From Mesobacillus maritimus (GTDB lineage: Bacteria; Bacillota; Bacilli; Bacillales; Cytobacillaceae): a DNA stretch of 64,000 nucleotides. The notes beneath the pieces are model-generated. The model worked only from the letters and a program-made list of their open reading frames with translations, did not search any database and was not told the DNA's origin. The position numbers and the translations under genes are program-made. Location of the stretch: contig NZ_JACWFH010000007.1 of assembly GCF_019749255.1 (NCBI RefSeq), forward strand, positions 186,001 through 250,000, in the 5' to 3' direction. Positions within the stretch are counted from its first letter, which is position 1, and the number at the start of each line of letters is the position of its first letter. Shown piece by piece: positions 34,672 to 43,801 of the stretch.

Positions 34672-35364
34672 TTATTCGAAAGATTCACCGGTGGCTGTTT
34701 GTGTCATGACTTCGCATAAAAAATTGGCTACTTGGTGTTCAAGCTCAATATACTCACTTAACAAGAAGGCAGCACCTTGAAAAAGCGGGGATTTTGTTGA
34801 GTGTATCAGTTTCTCACAGAATGTTGGTGCCCATCTTCCTAAGTGTTCGTTTAAAAAGTAGGTATGATCCTCAATTAATTTCTTTGTATCTGCATCATCA
34901 TCACTTTCAAAAATCTCCTGAGTCAGGTAGCTCATAAACTCCAATTCAAGCACAATATGGTCTTCAGGTTCATTATTTTCATTGTTAATATACAAACCGT
35001 ACTGTTGATAACATTTTCGAACTTGGAGGGTCTGCTCATTGAACAATAGATGTTCTCGTCCTAGATAGACGGATTCCCATAGTGGCGCAGGGAGAGCGTG
35101 AGGACCAACAAATAGTCGAGTATATTCATCCTTTGCATCTTGCATGGATTTTGGTCCTAACAGCAAAGAATCAATTGATTTTGAAATTACACTTGCGTTA
35201 TCACTAATCTCACATAGAGATTGGAAAGTTGGATTATTTTTAAGTGCATACAATGAATCTTTTTCAGGTGAACGATTCAAAATAAAACGGACCACTTCGT
35301 TCATGATAGATCTTGTCTGGAATAAGATGCCGAAAGTATGCTCTTTTTCTGTGATAGCCGTCAT
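34672..35364 (-). CDS. TorD/DmsD-type molybdoenzyme chaperone
   Basis: ATG 35364 with AGAGGGAAAAG upstream. The 230-residue all-helical protein carries the TorD-family core 'DEYTRLFVGPHALPAPLWES' and 'VYLGREHLLFNEQT', followed by the 'LELEFMSYLTQEI' and 'FLNEHLGRWAPTF' helices. Such proteins bind twin-arginine signals and hold an oxidoreductase catalytic subunit until its molybdenum cofactor is inserted. No DMSO, TMAO, formate or nitrate reductase catalytic gene is adjacent, which is unusual because this chaperone normally lies in the operon of its client. Its client must be elsewhere in the genome. Confidence 0.85.
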   Translation of the reverse strand: MTAITEKEHTFGILFQTRSIMNEVVRFILNRSPEKDSLYALKNNPTFQSLCEISDNASVISKSIDSLLLGPKSMQDAKDEYTRLFVGPHALPAPLWESVYLGREHLLFNEQTLQVRKCYQQYGLYINNENNEPEDHIVLELEFMSYLTQEIFESDDDADTKKLIEDHTYFLNEHLGRWAPTFCEKLIHSTKSPLFQGAAFLLSEYIELEHQVANFLCEVMTQTATGESFE

Positions 35365-35566
35365 TTCTTTTCCCTCTTTCTAATATAGGAATAAAGTATA
35401 TAAGAAAATTGTATATGAGAGAGGGAGTTTTTTATTATATAAAGATCAGTTGTCATACAATTGTCTAAGTTTTATTAAAAAATGATGAACATTACGGTCT
35501 AACACAGTAAAAGTAAGCTTTTTTAGGCAGGTTAGGTAAGGGAGGGAACGCAATTTTTGGACAAAC

Positions 35567-35632
35567 ATGACATTTATCATATATAACTTATGACACCTGG
35601 TACTACTATTGCATTTTTTCCTTACTTATAAT
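35567..35632 (+). promoter_or_regulatory. des promoter with probable DesR sites
   Basis: A -10 TATAAT lies at 35627-35632, predicting a start near 35639. The -35 is poor, as expected for an activator-dependent promoter. ATGA-N6-TCAT (35567-35580), an inverted repeat, and a further TTATGACA (35588-35595) fall at about -72 to -44, the zone in which DesR binds at the B. subtilis des promoter. The assignment to DesR is inference from position and context. Confidence 0.55.
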
Positions 35633-35669
35633 TAGGTTATCAACATAACGGAAGGGGAAATTGTAAATT

Positions 35670-36701
35670 ATGAAAGATCCAAAACAACGAGCTTTAAGGA
35701 AGCAGGTTGCCCCTTATGAAAAAGCTGAATTACGAAATAGTATCTTACAGATTGTTAATACATTGGGGCCATTTTTCGTCCTTTGGTTTTTAGCTTATAA
35801 GAGCTTGTCGGTTTCGTATTTCCTTACTCTAGGGATTTGTATCGTGGCATCAGGATTTTTAGTGCGTACGTTCATCATATTCCATGACTGTACACATTAC
35901 TCTTTTTTCAAAAGCAGAAAAGCCAATCGAGTACTTGGGACCATCACAGGAATTTTAACGTTGTTTCCGTTTGAAAAATGGGGTCACGATCACGCTATCC
36001 ATCATGCAACAAGTAGTAATTTAGATAAGCGTGGAACAGGCGACCTATGGATGCTCACAGTAGAAGAATATATGGAAGCATCCTTATGGACAAAAATTCA
36101 ATATCGTTTATACCGGAACCCATTTGTAATGTTTGTTTTAGGGCCCATTTATGTGTTCGGGATTGAAAATCGCTTTAATCACCGAGGAGCAAGACGCAAA
36201 GAACGTATGAATACGTATTTAACCAACGTGTTGCTTGTTGTCGTAATCACATTGCTTTGTATGCTAATCGGTTGGCAGAGCTTCCTATTAATCCAGGGAC
36301 CAATCTTTATGATTTCGGGTGCCCTTGGCATTTGGTTATTCTATATCCAACATACTTTCGAGGATTCTTATTTCGAGGAAGATGAGCACTGGGAATATGT
36401 CAAAGCAGCTGTAGAGGGAAGTTCATTCTACAAACTTCCGAAAGTCCTTCAATGGTTAACAGGTAATATTGGGTATCACCATGTTCATCATTTAAGTCCA
36501 AGAGTACCGAACTATAAGCTAGAAGAAGTACATGAGAATACAGCTCCACTACAGAATGTACCGACAATCACACTAGCAACAAGTTTAGGTTCATTGAGAT
36601 TCCGCCTATGGGATGAAGAAAGTAAGAAATTTGTTCCATTTAGCCACTTGAAAAAAGTTGCAAAGAGGCGAGTATCAGTAGAAGCAAAGCCAGAAGTATA
36701 A
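35670..36701 (+). CDS. des: Membrane phospholipid fatty acid desaturase
   Basis: ATG 35670 behind GGAAGGGGAAA. The 343-residue membrane protein has the three iron-binding histidine boxes of the acyl-lipid desaturases: 'HDCTH' , 'GHDHAIHH' and 'YHHVHHL', with four spans arranged around them. B. subtilis Des introduces a delta-5 double bond into phospholipid acyl chains after cold shock, keeping the membrane fluid. The kinase and regulator that control des in B. subtilis (desK, desR) follow directly, although a terminator separates des from desK, so des can be expressed much more strongly. Confidence 0.95.
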   Translation: MKDPKQRALRKQVAPYEKAELRNSILQIVNTLGPFFVLWFLAYKSLSVSYFLTLGICIVASGFLVRTFIIFHDCTHYSFFKSRKANRVLGTITGILTLFPFEKWGHDHAIHHATSSNLDKRGTGDLWMLTVEEYMEASLWTKIQYRLYRNPFVMFVLGPIYVFGIENRFNHRGARRKERMNTYLTNVLLVVVITLLCMLIGWQSFLLIQGPIFMISGALGIWLFYIQHTFEDSYFEEDEHWEYVKAAVEGSSFYKLPKVLQWLTGNIGYHHVHHLSPRVPNYKLEEVHENTAPLQNVPTITLATSLGSLRFRLWDEESKKFVPFSHLKKVAKRRVSVEAKPEV

Positions 36702-36707
36702 ATCAGT

Positions 36708-36743
36708 AAGACTCTCCTTGGCATGATGAGGAGGGTCTTTTAT
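36708..36743 (+). terminator. Terminator of des
   Basis: AAGACTCTCCT / AGGAGGGTCTTTT hairpin, separating des from desKR. Confidence 0.85.
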
Positions 36744-36902
36744 TAAAATTAAGCTATATTGACTATCTTGAAGTATTGTGGTGTTCATTGTTGATTTATT
36801 ACAGGTTAATGGAGTGAAATCAAACACAACCCTGTTTACAACAGCTTACCCATAAGAAATATGGTAAAATATAGAGAATAATAGAAGGTTTGAGGGTGCT
36901 GA

Positions 36903-38024
36903 ATGCTTAAACAATATTGGAATTTGTTAAAAACCACAGGGATATCCCCTTATATATGGACCATTCTTGGTATCTTGCCATTTTATTTTATTTTTTCACA
37001 GTCTGCGTCAACAGCAGAAATCATCAATGGAATCATTCTAACATTAGCATTCTTTCTCTTTTATCGATTGGCCTTTGCATCAAAATCCTGGACGGTTTAT
37101 CTCTGGAGCAGTATTCTCATTGGAATATCCGTTTTCTTGACCTTGTTCTTTAGTTACGTTTATTTTGCCTTCTTTATTGCCTATTTGGTTGGCCGAATTC
37201 AAAATCGCATTCCTTTTTTTGTCTTATACTTTATTCATCTTGTCTGCATGTCGGCGGCAATCAATCTTGAATTGGTTTTCAGAGAAGCTCTATTTTTAAG
37301 TCAACTCCCGTTTATCATCATTGTTTGGCTAAGTATTATTTTATTGCCCCTTAGCATGCGCAATAAAAAAGTAACCGGACGTTTAGAAGAAAAGCTTGAA
37401 GATGCAAATAAGCGGATTGCTGAGCTCGTAAAAGCGGAGGAGCGTCAACGGATTGCACGTGACCTCCACGATACGTTAGGGCAAAAGTTGTCATTGATAG
37501 GATTAAAAAGCGATCTTGCAGGTAAATTGGTGTATAAAGATCCAGAGCAGGCTCGAGCGGAATTGAAGGATGTACAAAGCACCGCAAGAACGGCTTTAAA
37601 TGAAGTACGAAAAATGGTATCAGAGATGCGCGGGATTCGTTTAAAAGATGAACTTCTACGTGTGGAACAAATCCTTAATGCAGCAGAAATTCACCTAGAT
37701 TTAGAGGTTGATTTATCTTCAAAAACGATTTCGCCATTTATCGAAAATATCTTAAGCATGTGTCTAAAAGAAGCTGTAACCAATGTTGTCAAACATAGCA
37801 AAGCTTCAAGTTGTCTCGTTACACTCAACCAATCTGATAAGGATATCACTTTAAAAATTAAAGATGATGGAATTGGAGAGGTCACCGAATCAGATTTTTC
37901 AAAAGGTAGCGGTTTAAATGGCATGAGAGAACGTCTTGAATTTGTAAATGGAACTCTTGATGTGGTGAGTGAGAATGGAAATGTCCTGATTATTAAAGTG
38001 CCAAGAGTTATTAAACAATCTTAA
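36903..38024 (+). CDS. desK: Membrane fluidity sensor histidine kinase
   Basis: ATG 36903. The 373-residue protein is close to B. subtilis DesK: four to five spans in the first 155 residues beginning with 'ISPYIWTILGILPFYFIF', a coiled linker 'LEEKLEDANKRIAELV', the H box 'ARDLHDTLGQKLSLIGLK' with the phosphorylated His, and an HPK7-type ATP-binding domain ('LKEAVTNVVKHSKA', 'GLNGMRERLEF'). DesK senses membrane thickness/order: it phosphorylates DesR in cold and dephosphorylates it when lipids are fluid. desR begins 14 bases after its stop. Confidence 0.95.
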   Translation: MLKQYWNLLKTTGISPYIWTILGILPFYFIFSQSASTAEIINGIILTLAFFLFYRLAFASKSWTVYLWSSILIGISVFLTLFFSYVYFAFFIAYLVGRIQNRIPFFVLYFIHLVCMSAAINLELVFREALFLSQLPFIIIVWLSIILLPLSMRNKKVTGRLEEKLEDANKRIAELVKAEERQRIARDLHDTLGQKLSLIGLKSDLAGKLVYKDPEQARAELKDVQSTARTALNEVRKMVSEMRGIRLKDELLRVEQILNAAEIHLDLEVDLSSKTISPFIENILSMCLKEAVTNVVKHSKASSCLVTLNQSDKDITLKIKDDGIGEVTESDFSKGSGLNGMRERLEFVNGTLDVVSENGNVLIIKVPRVIKQS

Positions 38025-38038
38025 GGGGAGGGAGCAAC

Positions 38039-38638
38039 TTGATTACCATCGTCATTGCTGAGGATCAGCGAATGCTGCTAGGAGCTTTAGGTTCCTTGCT
38101 TAGCTTAGAAGAGGATATGGAAGTGGTAGGAAAAGCGAATAATGGGGAAGAAGCAGTGGAACTCGTCAAGAAGCTGCAACCAGATATATGCATTATGGAT
38201 ATTGAGATGCCAGGTAAAACGGGGCTAGAAGCCGCAGAAGAGCTAAAGTCAACAGATTGTAAGGTAATTATTTTAACTACATTTGCTCGCTCAGGTTATT
38301 TCCAACGAGCGATAAAAGCAGGAGTAAAAGGCTATTTATTGAAAGATAGCCCAAGTGAGGAATTGGCTAGCTCCATCCGCAATGTGATGGCTGGGCGAAG
38401 AGTGTACGCTCCTGAACTTATGGATGATCTTTACAGTGAAGAAAATCCATTAACAGAAAGAGAAATGGAAGTACTTGGCTTAGTAGCAGACGGTAAAAAC
38501 ACCAAAGACATTGCTTCTCAGCTAACGATTACGACGGGCACAGTTCGGAATTATATTTCTACTATCCTAGATAAATTAGAAGTTACCAACCGGATTGAAG
38601 CAATTCGCCAATCAAAAGAAAAAGGTTGGTTTAAATAA
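38039..38638 (+). CDS. desR: Response regulator for des
   Basis: TTG 38039 behind AGGGGAGGGAG. The 199-residue NarL-type regulator has a receiver domain with the acidic pocket 'IAEDQRML', phospho-Asp in 'ICIMDIEMPGKTGLEAAEEL', Thr in 'ILTTFA' and Lys in 'YLLKDS', followed by a LuxR helix-turn-helix ('LTEREMEVLGLVADGKNTKD'). It agrees with B. subtilis DesR over its entire length, including the end 'SKEKGWFK'. Phosphorylated DesR activates des through sites of the type seen at 35567-35595. Confidence 0.95.
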   Translation: MITIVIAEDQRMLLGALGSLLSLEEDMEVVGKANNGEEAVELVKKLQPDICIMDIEMPGKTGLEAAEELKSTDCKVIILTTFARSGYFQRAIKAGVKGYLLKDSPSEELASSIRNVMAGRRVYAPELMDDLYSEENPLTEREMEVLGLVADGKNTKDIASQLTITTGTVRNYISTILDKLEVTNRIEAIRQSKEKGWFK

Positions 38639-38705
38639 GGTTGAGTTTTGGAGTGGACAAAGCTTTATTTATCGTGCATCAAGGTCTAAGAGTAGAGCCT
38701 TTCAT

Positions 38706-38755
38706 CAAGAAGCTTGCACCCAAGTGAAAAAGTACTGGGAGCAAGCTTCTTTTTA
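38706..38755. terminator. Terminator between desR and converging SDR gene
   Basis: AGAAGCTTGC / GCAAGCTTCT stem with a long loop and TTTTTA tail on the plus strand. Confidence 0.75.
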
Positions 38756-39583
38756 TTGGAGTTTTTTTAAGATGGCTGACTCTAACATCTTCCAGGGTAA
38801 GAATTTCTTTAAAAGGATATTCGCTTTCACGCCTTTTCCGATTGGATATCGTAGTTTTGGTTTCTGGGGTTGGCTAGCGATTTGAGCCACTAGTTTGGCG
38901 ATTTCAACTGGGTTGCCATGGTTTGATTTCCCGCGTTCAATTTCATTTTTTAATGTTTTCATATAATTGAAATAAGGGGACTTCTCAGTTAGTTCGACTT
39001 CATCCATACCAGACCATATATTCGTTTTATAGGAGCCAGGCTCTACGAGAACAACGTCAATACCAAAGGGAGCTAACTCAAGTCGAAGACTTTCACTATA
39101 GCCCTCAAGCGCATGCTTCGATGCTGTATATGGCGATAATCCGGGAAACCCGATCCTCCCACTAATACTGCTCATATTAATGATTCTACCTCTATGATTT
39201 GCTCGCATTAAAGGCAAGACAGCTTGGGTAACGGCAATAACCCCGAAGAAGTTGGTTTCAAATTGTCTGCGATAATCTTCAAGTGTTAGCTCCTCACTAG
39301 TACCACCAATGGCCATGCCGGCGTTGTTCACAAGCACATCCACTGAATCTAGCTTTTCTACTACTGTCTTCAACTCTTGGGTGGATTCTGGTGAAGTTAC
39401 ATCCAGTGTTTCAAGTTGAATTGAAGAAGATAATTCCAAACTCTTTGCCATGTCTAAAAGCGCCACGCCCTTGTCTAGATTTCTCATGGTGGCAATGACA
39501 TGAAAGTCATTTTTGGCGAGTTCAAGAACACTGAGTAAACCAAAGCCATTTGATGCCCCTGTTACAATTGCTGTTTTTTTCAA
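38753..39583 (-). CDS. Short-chain dehydrogenase (YusZ-like)
   Basis: TTG 39583 follows AAAAGGAG by nine bases; 25 residues of in-frame upstream sequence have no start site. The 276-residue enzyme shows 'AIVTGASNGFGLL' (cofactor loop), 'VLVNNAGMAIGG' , 'MSSISGRIGFPGLSPYTASK' with the catalytic Ser-Tyr-Lys, and a C-terminal extension of about 40 residues. It looks like YusZ/YvrD-type classical SDRs of Bacillus that reduce unidentified carbonyls. It is single and converges on desR. Confidence 0.85.
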   Translation of the reverse strand: MKKTAIVTGASNGFGLLSVLELAKNDFHVIATMRNLDKGVALLDMAKSLELSSSIQLETLDVTSPESTQELKTVVEKLDSVDVLVNNAGMAIGGTSEELTLEDYRRQFETNFFGVIAVTQAVLPLMRANHRGRIINMSSISGRIGFPGLSPYTASKHALEGYSESLRLELAPFGIDVVLVEPGSYKTNIWSGMDEVELTEKSPYFNYMKTLKNEIERGKSNHGNPVEIAKLVAQIASQPQKPKLRYPIGKGVKANILLKKFLPWKMLESAILKKLQ

Positions 39584-39807
39584 TACATCGTTCTCCTTTT
39601 GACTGCTTTCTTTCCATTTTAAAGGGTATAGGTTTAAACGTCGAATCCATGCATTCATTTTTCTATTTAGCTTTATTTAGTTGTCTATTGATAATAGACT
39701 GAATTTTCTCAATTATGTATAATAGATAAATGAGGATAATAGCTTGTTAGGCAACAACAGAAATGTAATCGTTTTCGCTAGATTCAAATGAAGAAAGGAT
39801 GGTTATT

Positions 39808-41472
39808 TTGAGTAAATCTCTATACTGGCCACAAGATGTTTCACAAAAGTTGGAGTATCGTTTGGGAGAAAAACCTTTGCATGAATATTTGAAGGCTAAC
39901 GCAGCAGCGTTTCCGAACAAAGTTGCCTATTCATTTTATGGGAATGATCTTACTTGGAGTCAAATGGATGAGTATGTTGACCGATTTGCATCCTTCTTGG
40001 GGGAAGAAGGGGTATCAAAAGGAGACTGTGTCGCCTTGTTTCTGCAAAACTGTCCACAGTATATTATTGCTCATTACGGTATCCAACGCCTAGGTGGAAC
40101 TGTTGTCCCGTTGAATCCAATGTATAAGCAAGCCGAGCTTGAATACTTGTTGAATGAGGCAAAGGTAAAAGGAATTCTTTCAGGTCAGGAACTTTACGGA
40201 CAGCTTCAGGGAGCCTGTCAAAACATTTCTTCGTTAGAATTTATTGTAACGACCAATTACGCAGATTTTTTACCAGAACATCCTACCTTACCTATGCCAG
40301 AGGAGTTAAAAATAGAGAAAAAACTAATAGCTGAAACAAAGGATTTTGCATCGATCTTAAAGGAAAAGCAGCCTTACCAGGGTCATGTAGAGGTTGATTT
40401 GGAGAATGATATAGGTCTTATGGTGTTTACGTCAGGAACAACTGGACGACCAAAAGCGGCGATGTTGCCATTTAAGAGTGCGTTGTTTAAGACTGCTGCA
40501 ACTGTTCAGGCCAATAACGTTCTAAAAGAGGATAAATCCTTGGCTGTGGCTCCTTTATGCCATATTGCCGGGATGGTCATGGGAGTGAATACGCCTGTAT
40601 ATAGTGGTTGCACATCTGTGTTACTCACAAGGTTTGACCCACAAGCAGCGGTTGATGCTATTGAAAAATACGAAGTAACTGTTTGGTACAGCGTTGCCCC
40701 GATGAATGTTGCGCTTCTACATACTCCGGGGATTGAAAATCGTAATCTGTGTTCACTAAGAGTGAATATGGCAACGAGCTTCGGTATTCCGGTAACTCAG
40801 CAACTGGCGGAACAATGGAAAAAGCTAACGAAAGGATGCCTTATGTACGAAGCAGCTTATGGTCTTAGCGAAACGCATACATGTGATACTTTTATGCCTG
40901 CAGATAAAATCAAGTGGGGAAGCTGCGGCATTCCTACCTTTGAGACCGAAATAAAAATCATAGACTTTGAGACTGGAGAACAGGTACCGGCAGGTGAGAA
41001 AGGGGAAATTGCTCTTAAAAACCCTGGAGTCTTCAAAGGCTATTTGAATCGTCCTGATGCAACAGCTGAAACTTTACGAGATGGTTGGGTATATACAGGA
41101 GATATTGGGAGCCTTGATGAAGATGGTTACTTATATTTCCATGGGCGCTTAAAGGAAATGATCAAATGCTCGGGTTATAGCGTGTTTCCAGAAGACGTAG
41201 AAGTTTTGATGAACGAGCATCCTGGAATTCTCCAAAGTGCAGCTATTGGAGTTCCTGACCCAGTAAGAGGGGAAAGTGTGAAGATGTTTGTCGTTTTAAA
41301 GCCTGGATACCAGGGAAAGGTTACCGAGGAGGAAATGATTGAATGGGCAAAAGAGAAAATGGCGGCCTATAAATATCCACGGTCCATTGAATTTATTGAC
41401 CAACTTCCTGCGACAAGCTCCGGAAAGGTACTACGCCGATTACTCAAAGAGCCACAAGGGGAAGAAGTTTAA
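39808..41472 (+). CDS. AMP-dependent acyl-CoA synthetase
   Basis: TTG 39808 is preceded by AAAGGATGG; the ATG at 39799 lies inside that site. About 554 residues in the ANL fold: P-loop 'GLMVFTSGTTGRPKAAM', 'AAYGLSETHTCDTFMP' (A5 region), 'GWVYTGDIGSLDEDGYLYFHG' in part as the A7 hinge, and 'PATSSGKVLRR' with the adenylation lysine. It activates a carboxylic acid, probably a medium- or long-chain fatty acid, to its CoA ester. No thiolase or dehydrogenase gene is adjacent. Substrate cannot be set from sequence alone. Confidence 0.9.
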   Translation: MSKSLYWPQDVSQKLEYRLGEKPLHEYLKANAAAFPNKVAYSFYGNDLTWSQMDEYVDRFASFLGEEGVSKGDCVALFLQNCPQYIIAHYGIQRLGGTVVPLNPMYKQAELEYLLNEAKVKGILSGQELYGQLQGACQNISSLEFIVTTNYADFLPEHPTLPMPEELKIEKKLIAETKDFASILKEKQPYQGHVEVDLENDIGLMVFTSGTTGRPKAAMLPFKSALFKTAATVQANNVLKEDKSLAVAPLCHIAGMVMGVNTPVYSGCTSVLLTRFDPQAAVDAIEKYEVTVWYSVAPMNVALLHTPGIENRNLCSLRVNMATSFGIPVTQQLAEQWKKLTKGCLMYEAAYGLSETHTCDTFMPADKIKWGSCGIPTFETEIKIIDFETGEQVPAGEKGEIALKNPGVFKGYLNRPDATAETLRDGWVYTGDIGSLDEDGYLYFHGRLKEMIKCSGYSVFPEDVEVLMNEHPGILQSAAIGVPDPVRGESVKMFVVLKPGYQGKVTEEEMIEWAKEKMAAYKYPRSIEFIDQLPATSSGKVLRRLLKEPQGEEV

Positions 41473-41522
41473 CTTGTTGGCTACCGAACGATAGAGTGAA
41501 AACTTAGCATATAGTAATTAAA

Positions 41523-41561
41523 ATGCCTGACCTTTTAATAAAGGGGTCAGGCATTTTTTTC
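41523..41561 (+). terminator. Terminator of the acyl-CoA synthetase gene
   Basis: AATGCCTGACC / GGTCAGGCATTTTTTT hairpin. Confidence 0.9.
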
Positions 41562-41663
41562 ATACTAAAGTTGTAGAGAAACTTGCCTCTTTCTAATGAG
41601 GAAGAGATTACCAAAACTCGGTAATGTATACATATAAACCATTTAGGTGAAGGAGAGAAGAAA

Positions 41664-42395
41664 ATGAAATTAAACAAAGAAAAGGTAGTTATGATTACTG
41701 GAGCATCAAAGGGATTAGGGAAGGCATTAACCTTGGCATTTGCCACCGAAGGAGTACGCCTCGCCATCTGTAGTAGAACGGCGGACGAGTTGAACCTTGT
41801 AAAAGTAGAAGCGGAGAAAATGGGCGCCGCTGAGGTATTAGCCGTTCCCACCGATCTATCCAAATCAAGAGAGGTTGAAAGGTTTGTTGGGATGACGGAG
41901 GAAGCTTACGGGAGAGTGGATGTGTTAATCAATAATGCGTCGATATTAGGACCAAGTCCTATGCCATTATTGCTTGATTATCCTGAAGAGGATTTCGCAC
42001 AGGTGTTAAGAATTAATGCTATCTCCCCCTTTTTAGTTACGCGAAGAGTCCTTCCCGGAATGCTTCAGCGGAATCACGGTTCTATCATTAATCTAACTTC
42101 AGAGGCAGGAAATGTAGGTTATGCCGGATGGGGAGCATATGGAATTTCAAAGTTTGCTGTCGAAGGGCTGACAGAAACCTGGGCCGATGAATTAAGTAGC
42201 ACAAATATTAGAGTGAATATGGTGGATCCGGGAGAAATGGACACCGAGATGCATCGGTTAGCGGTCCCAGACTGTGATTATCCTTTAGCAAAACCAGAAA
42301 ATCTTGTCGACGTATTTTTATATTTAGCTTCTGAGAAGTCTGTTGGCATCAATGGAAAAAGGTTTGAAGCACAAGCGTTTGAGGAGGTGGAGTAA
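41664..42395 (+). CDS. Short-chain dehydrogenase in QueA-paralog operon
   Basis: ATG 41664 behind GAAGGAGAGAAG. 243 residues: 'MITGASKGLGKAL' cofactor loop, 'VLINNASILGPSP', 'INLTSEAGNVGYAGWGAYGI' and 'SKF' giving the Ser-Tyr-Lys triad. The stop codon is immediately followed by the ATG of the QueA-like gene, and the VOC gene comes right after that, so this enzyme probably acts in the same pathway. Its substrate is unknown. Residues after the active site ('DPGEMDTEMHRLAVPDCDYP') are slightly unusual for FabG-type enzymes. Confidence 0.85.
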   Translation: MKLNKEKVVMITGASKGLGKALTLAFATEGVRLAICSRTADELNLVKVEAEKMGAAEVLAVPTDLSKSREVERFVGMTEEAYGRVDVLINNASILGPSPMPLLLDYPEEDFAQVLRINAISPFLVTRRVLPGMLQRNHGSIINLTSEAGNVGYAGWGAYGISKFAVEGLTETWADELSSTNIRVNMVDPGEMDTEMHRLAVPDCDYPLAKPENLVDVFLYLASEKSVGINGKRFEAQAFEEVE

Positions 42396-43427
42396 ATGAC
42401 CACAACCTCGTTAGATTTTTATCTTCCAAATGAATTAAACGCAACTCATCCTCCAGAGCGGCGGGGCGTGAGAAGGGACCAGGTTAAAATGATGGTCCTT
42501 GACCGTGAAACAGGTCACATCATCCATGATAAGTTCTCTCAAATAACAGATTTCCTTAAAGCAGGTGATCTATTGATATTAAATAATAGTCGGACGATCC
42601 CTGCCATATTTAAAATAAGCTGGGAACGGAGAGGGACAATTCTTAAAAAGCAAGTTGAAGTTCGGTTAGCAAGGCGCCGAGGAGATAGTGTGTGGGATGT
42701 GTTGGTAGTAAAAGAAAACTTAAAGGCGGGAGATATCCTTTATTTTTCTGATAGGTTAACAGCAAGTGTGAAGGGGCCAGCAATTAATAACCCTAAGCTT
42801 AGAACTCTTATTTTTTCACTTAGTGGAATAGAACTGTTTCATCAGCTCTATTCGTTAGGAGAACCGGTTCGTTATGAATATATCCATCACCCATGGGATT
42901 TAGATTATTATCAAACGGTTTTTGCAAGTACCCCTGGATCCGTTGAAATGCCTTCTGCAGGGAGGGCGTTTAGTTGGGAACTATTGTTTAATCTGCAAAG
43001 GAAAGGGGTTCAGATTGATTTTATTCAATTGCATACAGGTTTAAGCTATATGTTCGATGAAGACAAGTTGCCTTCTCCCGAAGATAATTATGAGGAATAT
43101 TCAATCAACCAAGAAACGATGACAAAAATCTCTACTACAAAAGCGAATGGTGGGAGAGTCATTGCAGTGGGTACAACAGTGGTTCGCGCTTTAGAAACCG
43201 CATCCAAAAAGGGGGTTTTGCAGGGATGGACGAATCTTTATATTCAAAAAGGCTATAGATTAGAAATTGTAGATGGGATTATTACGGGGTTTCATGAACC
43301 AAAAGCAAGTCATCTGGATATGTTAACAGCTTTTGTAGAAGAAAGGCATATATTAAACGCTTATCGTAAGGCGATTGAACACGAGTATTTATGGCATGAA
43401 TTTGGGGACATGAACTTGATTGTTTGA
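42396..43427 (+). CDS. QueA-like S-adenosylmethionine ribosyltransferase-isomerase paralog
   Basis: ATG 42396 abuts the preceding TAA. The 343-residue protein follows QueA throughout: 'FYLPNELNATHPPERR', 'GDLLILNNSRTIPAIF', 'YQTVFASTPGSVEMPSAG', 'LHTGLSYM' , 'GGRVIAVGTTVVRALE' and 'GFHEPKASHLDMLTAF'. Classical QueA moves the ribosyl part of SAM onto 7-aminomethyl-7-deazaguanine in tRNA to make epoxyqueuosine. This copy departs in several conserved stretches (HPPERRG for the usual QxPxxxR, HEPKASHLDML for LPxSTLLML), stands away from tgt/ruvB/yajC, and is in an operon with an SDR and a VOC protein. It is probably a paralog with a different acceptor. Confidence 0.85.
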   Translation: MTTTSLDFYLPNELNATHPPERRGVRRDQVKMMVLDRETGHIIHDKFSQITDFLKAGDLLILNNSRTIPAIFKISWERRGTILKKQVEVRLARRRGDSVWDVLVVKENLKAGDILYFSDRLTASVKGPAINNPKLRTLIFSLSGIELFHQLYSLGEPVRYEYIHHPWDLDYYQTVFASTPGSVEMPSAGRAFSWELLFNLQRKGVQIDFIQLHTGLSYMFDEDKLPSPEDNYEEYSINQETMTKISTTKANGGRVIAVGTTVVRALETASKKGVLQGWTNLYIQKGYRLEIVDGIITGFHEPKASHLDMLTAFVEERHILNAYRKAIEHEYLWHEFGDMNLIV

Positions 43428-43438
43428 GGGGGAAGAAA

Positions 43439-43801
43439 TTGCGTATTCATCATTATGGAATAGAAGTGAATGATTTAGAGATTTCTAGAGAATTTTATCA
43501 AAAAATGTTCCAGCTCAATCAAGAAAGTGTGGTTGAGTTCCAGGGAGAAGACTTGATTTTCCTTTCATCCAATACGTTCTGTCTTGAACTTATTCCCCAG
43601 AAACAAAAGAGAAATCCAGAGCAGACGACGCATTTATGTTTTGAAGTTAAGGATATAAAACAGATGATAACAAGGTTTAATGGTCATGGTTTTGAAGTTC
43701 TAGAGGGACCATATATTCTTAGTAATGGTTGGCAAACGGTATTTTTTGAAGGTCCTGACCATGAAATTCTTGAGTTTTTGGAAATGTCGGGTGAAGTGTA
43801 A
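43439..43801 (+). CDS. VOC superfamily (glyoxalase-like) protein
   Basis: TTG 43439 follows GAGGGGGAAG; an earlier TTG at 43424 overlaps the previous gene and would translate the site. The 120-residue protein is a single glyoxalase/bleomycin-resistance unit: 'IHHYGIEVNDLEISREFY', 'FLSSNTFCLELIPQK', 'HLCFEVKDI' and 'VFFEGPDHEILEFLEM', with metal-ligand candidates His and Glu in the expected strands. It is the third gene of the SDR-QueA-like-VOC operon, starting 11 bases after the QueA-like stop. Function unknown; could be an isomerase, dioxygenase or binding protein. Confidence 0.82.
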   Translation: MRIHHYGIEVNDLEISREFYQKMFQLNQESVVEFQGEDLIFLSSNTFCLELIPQKQKRNPEQTTHLCFEVKDIKQMITRFNGHGFEVLEGPYILSNGWQTVFFEGPDHEILEFLEMSGEV

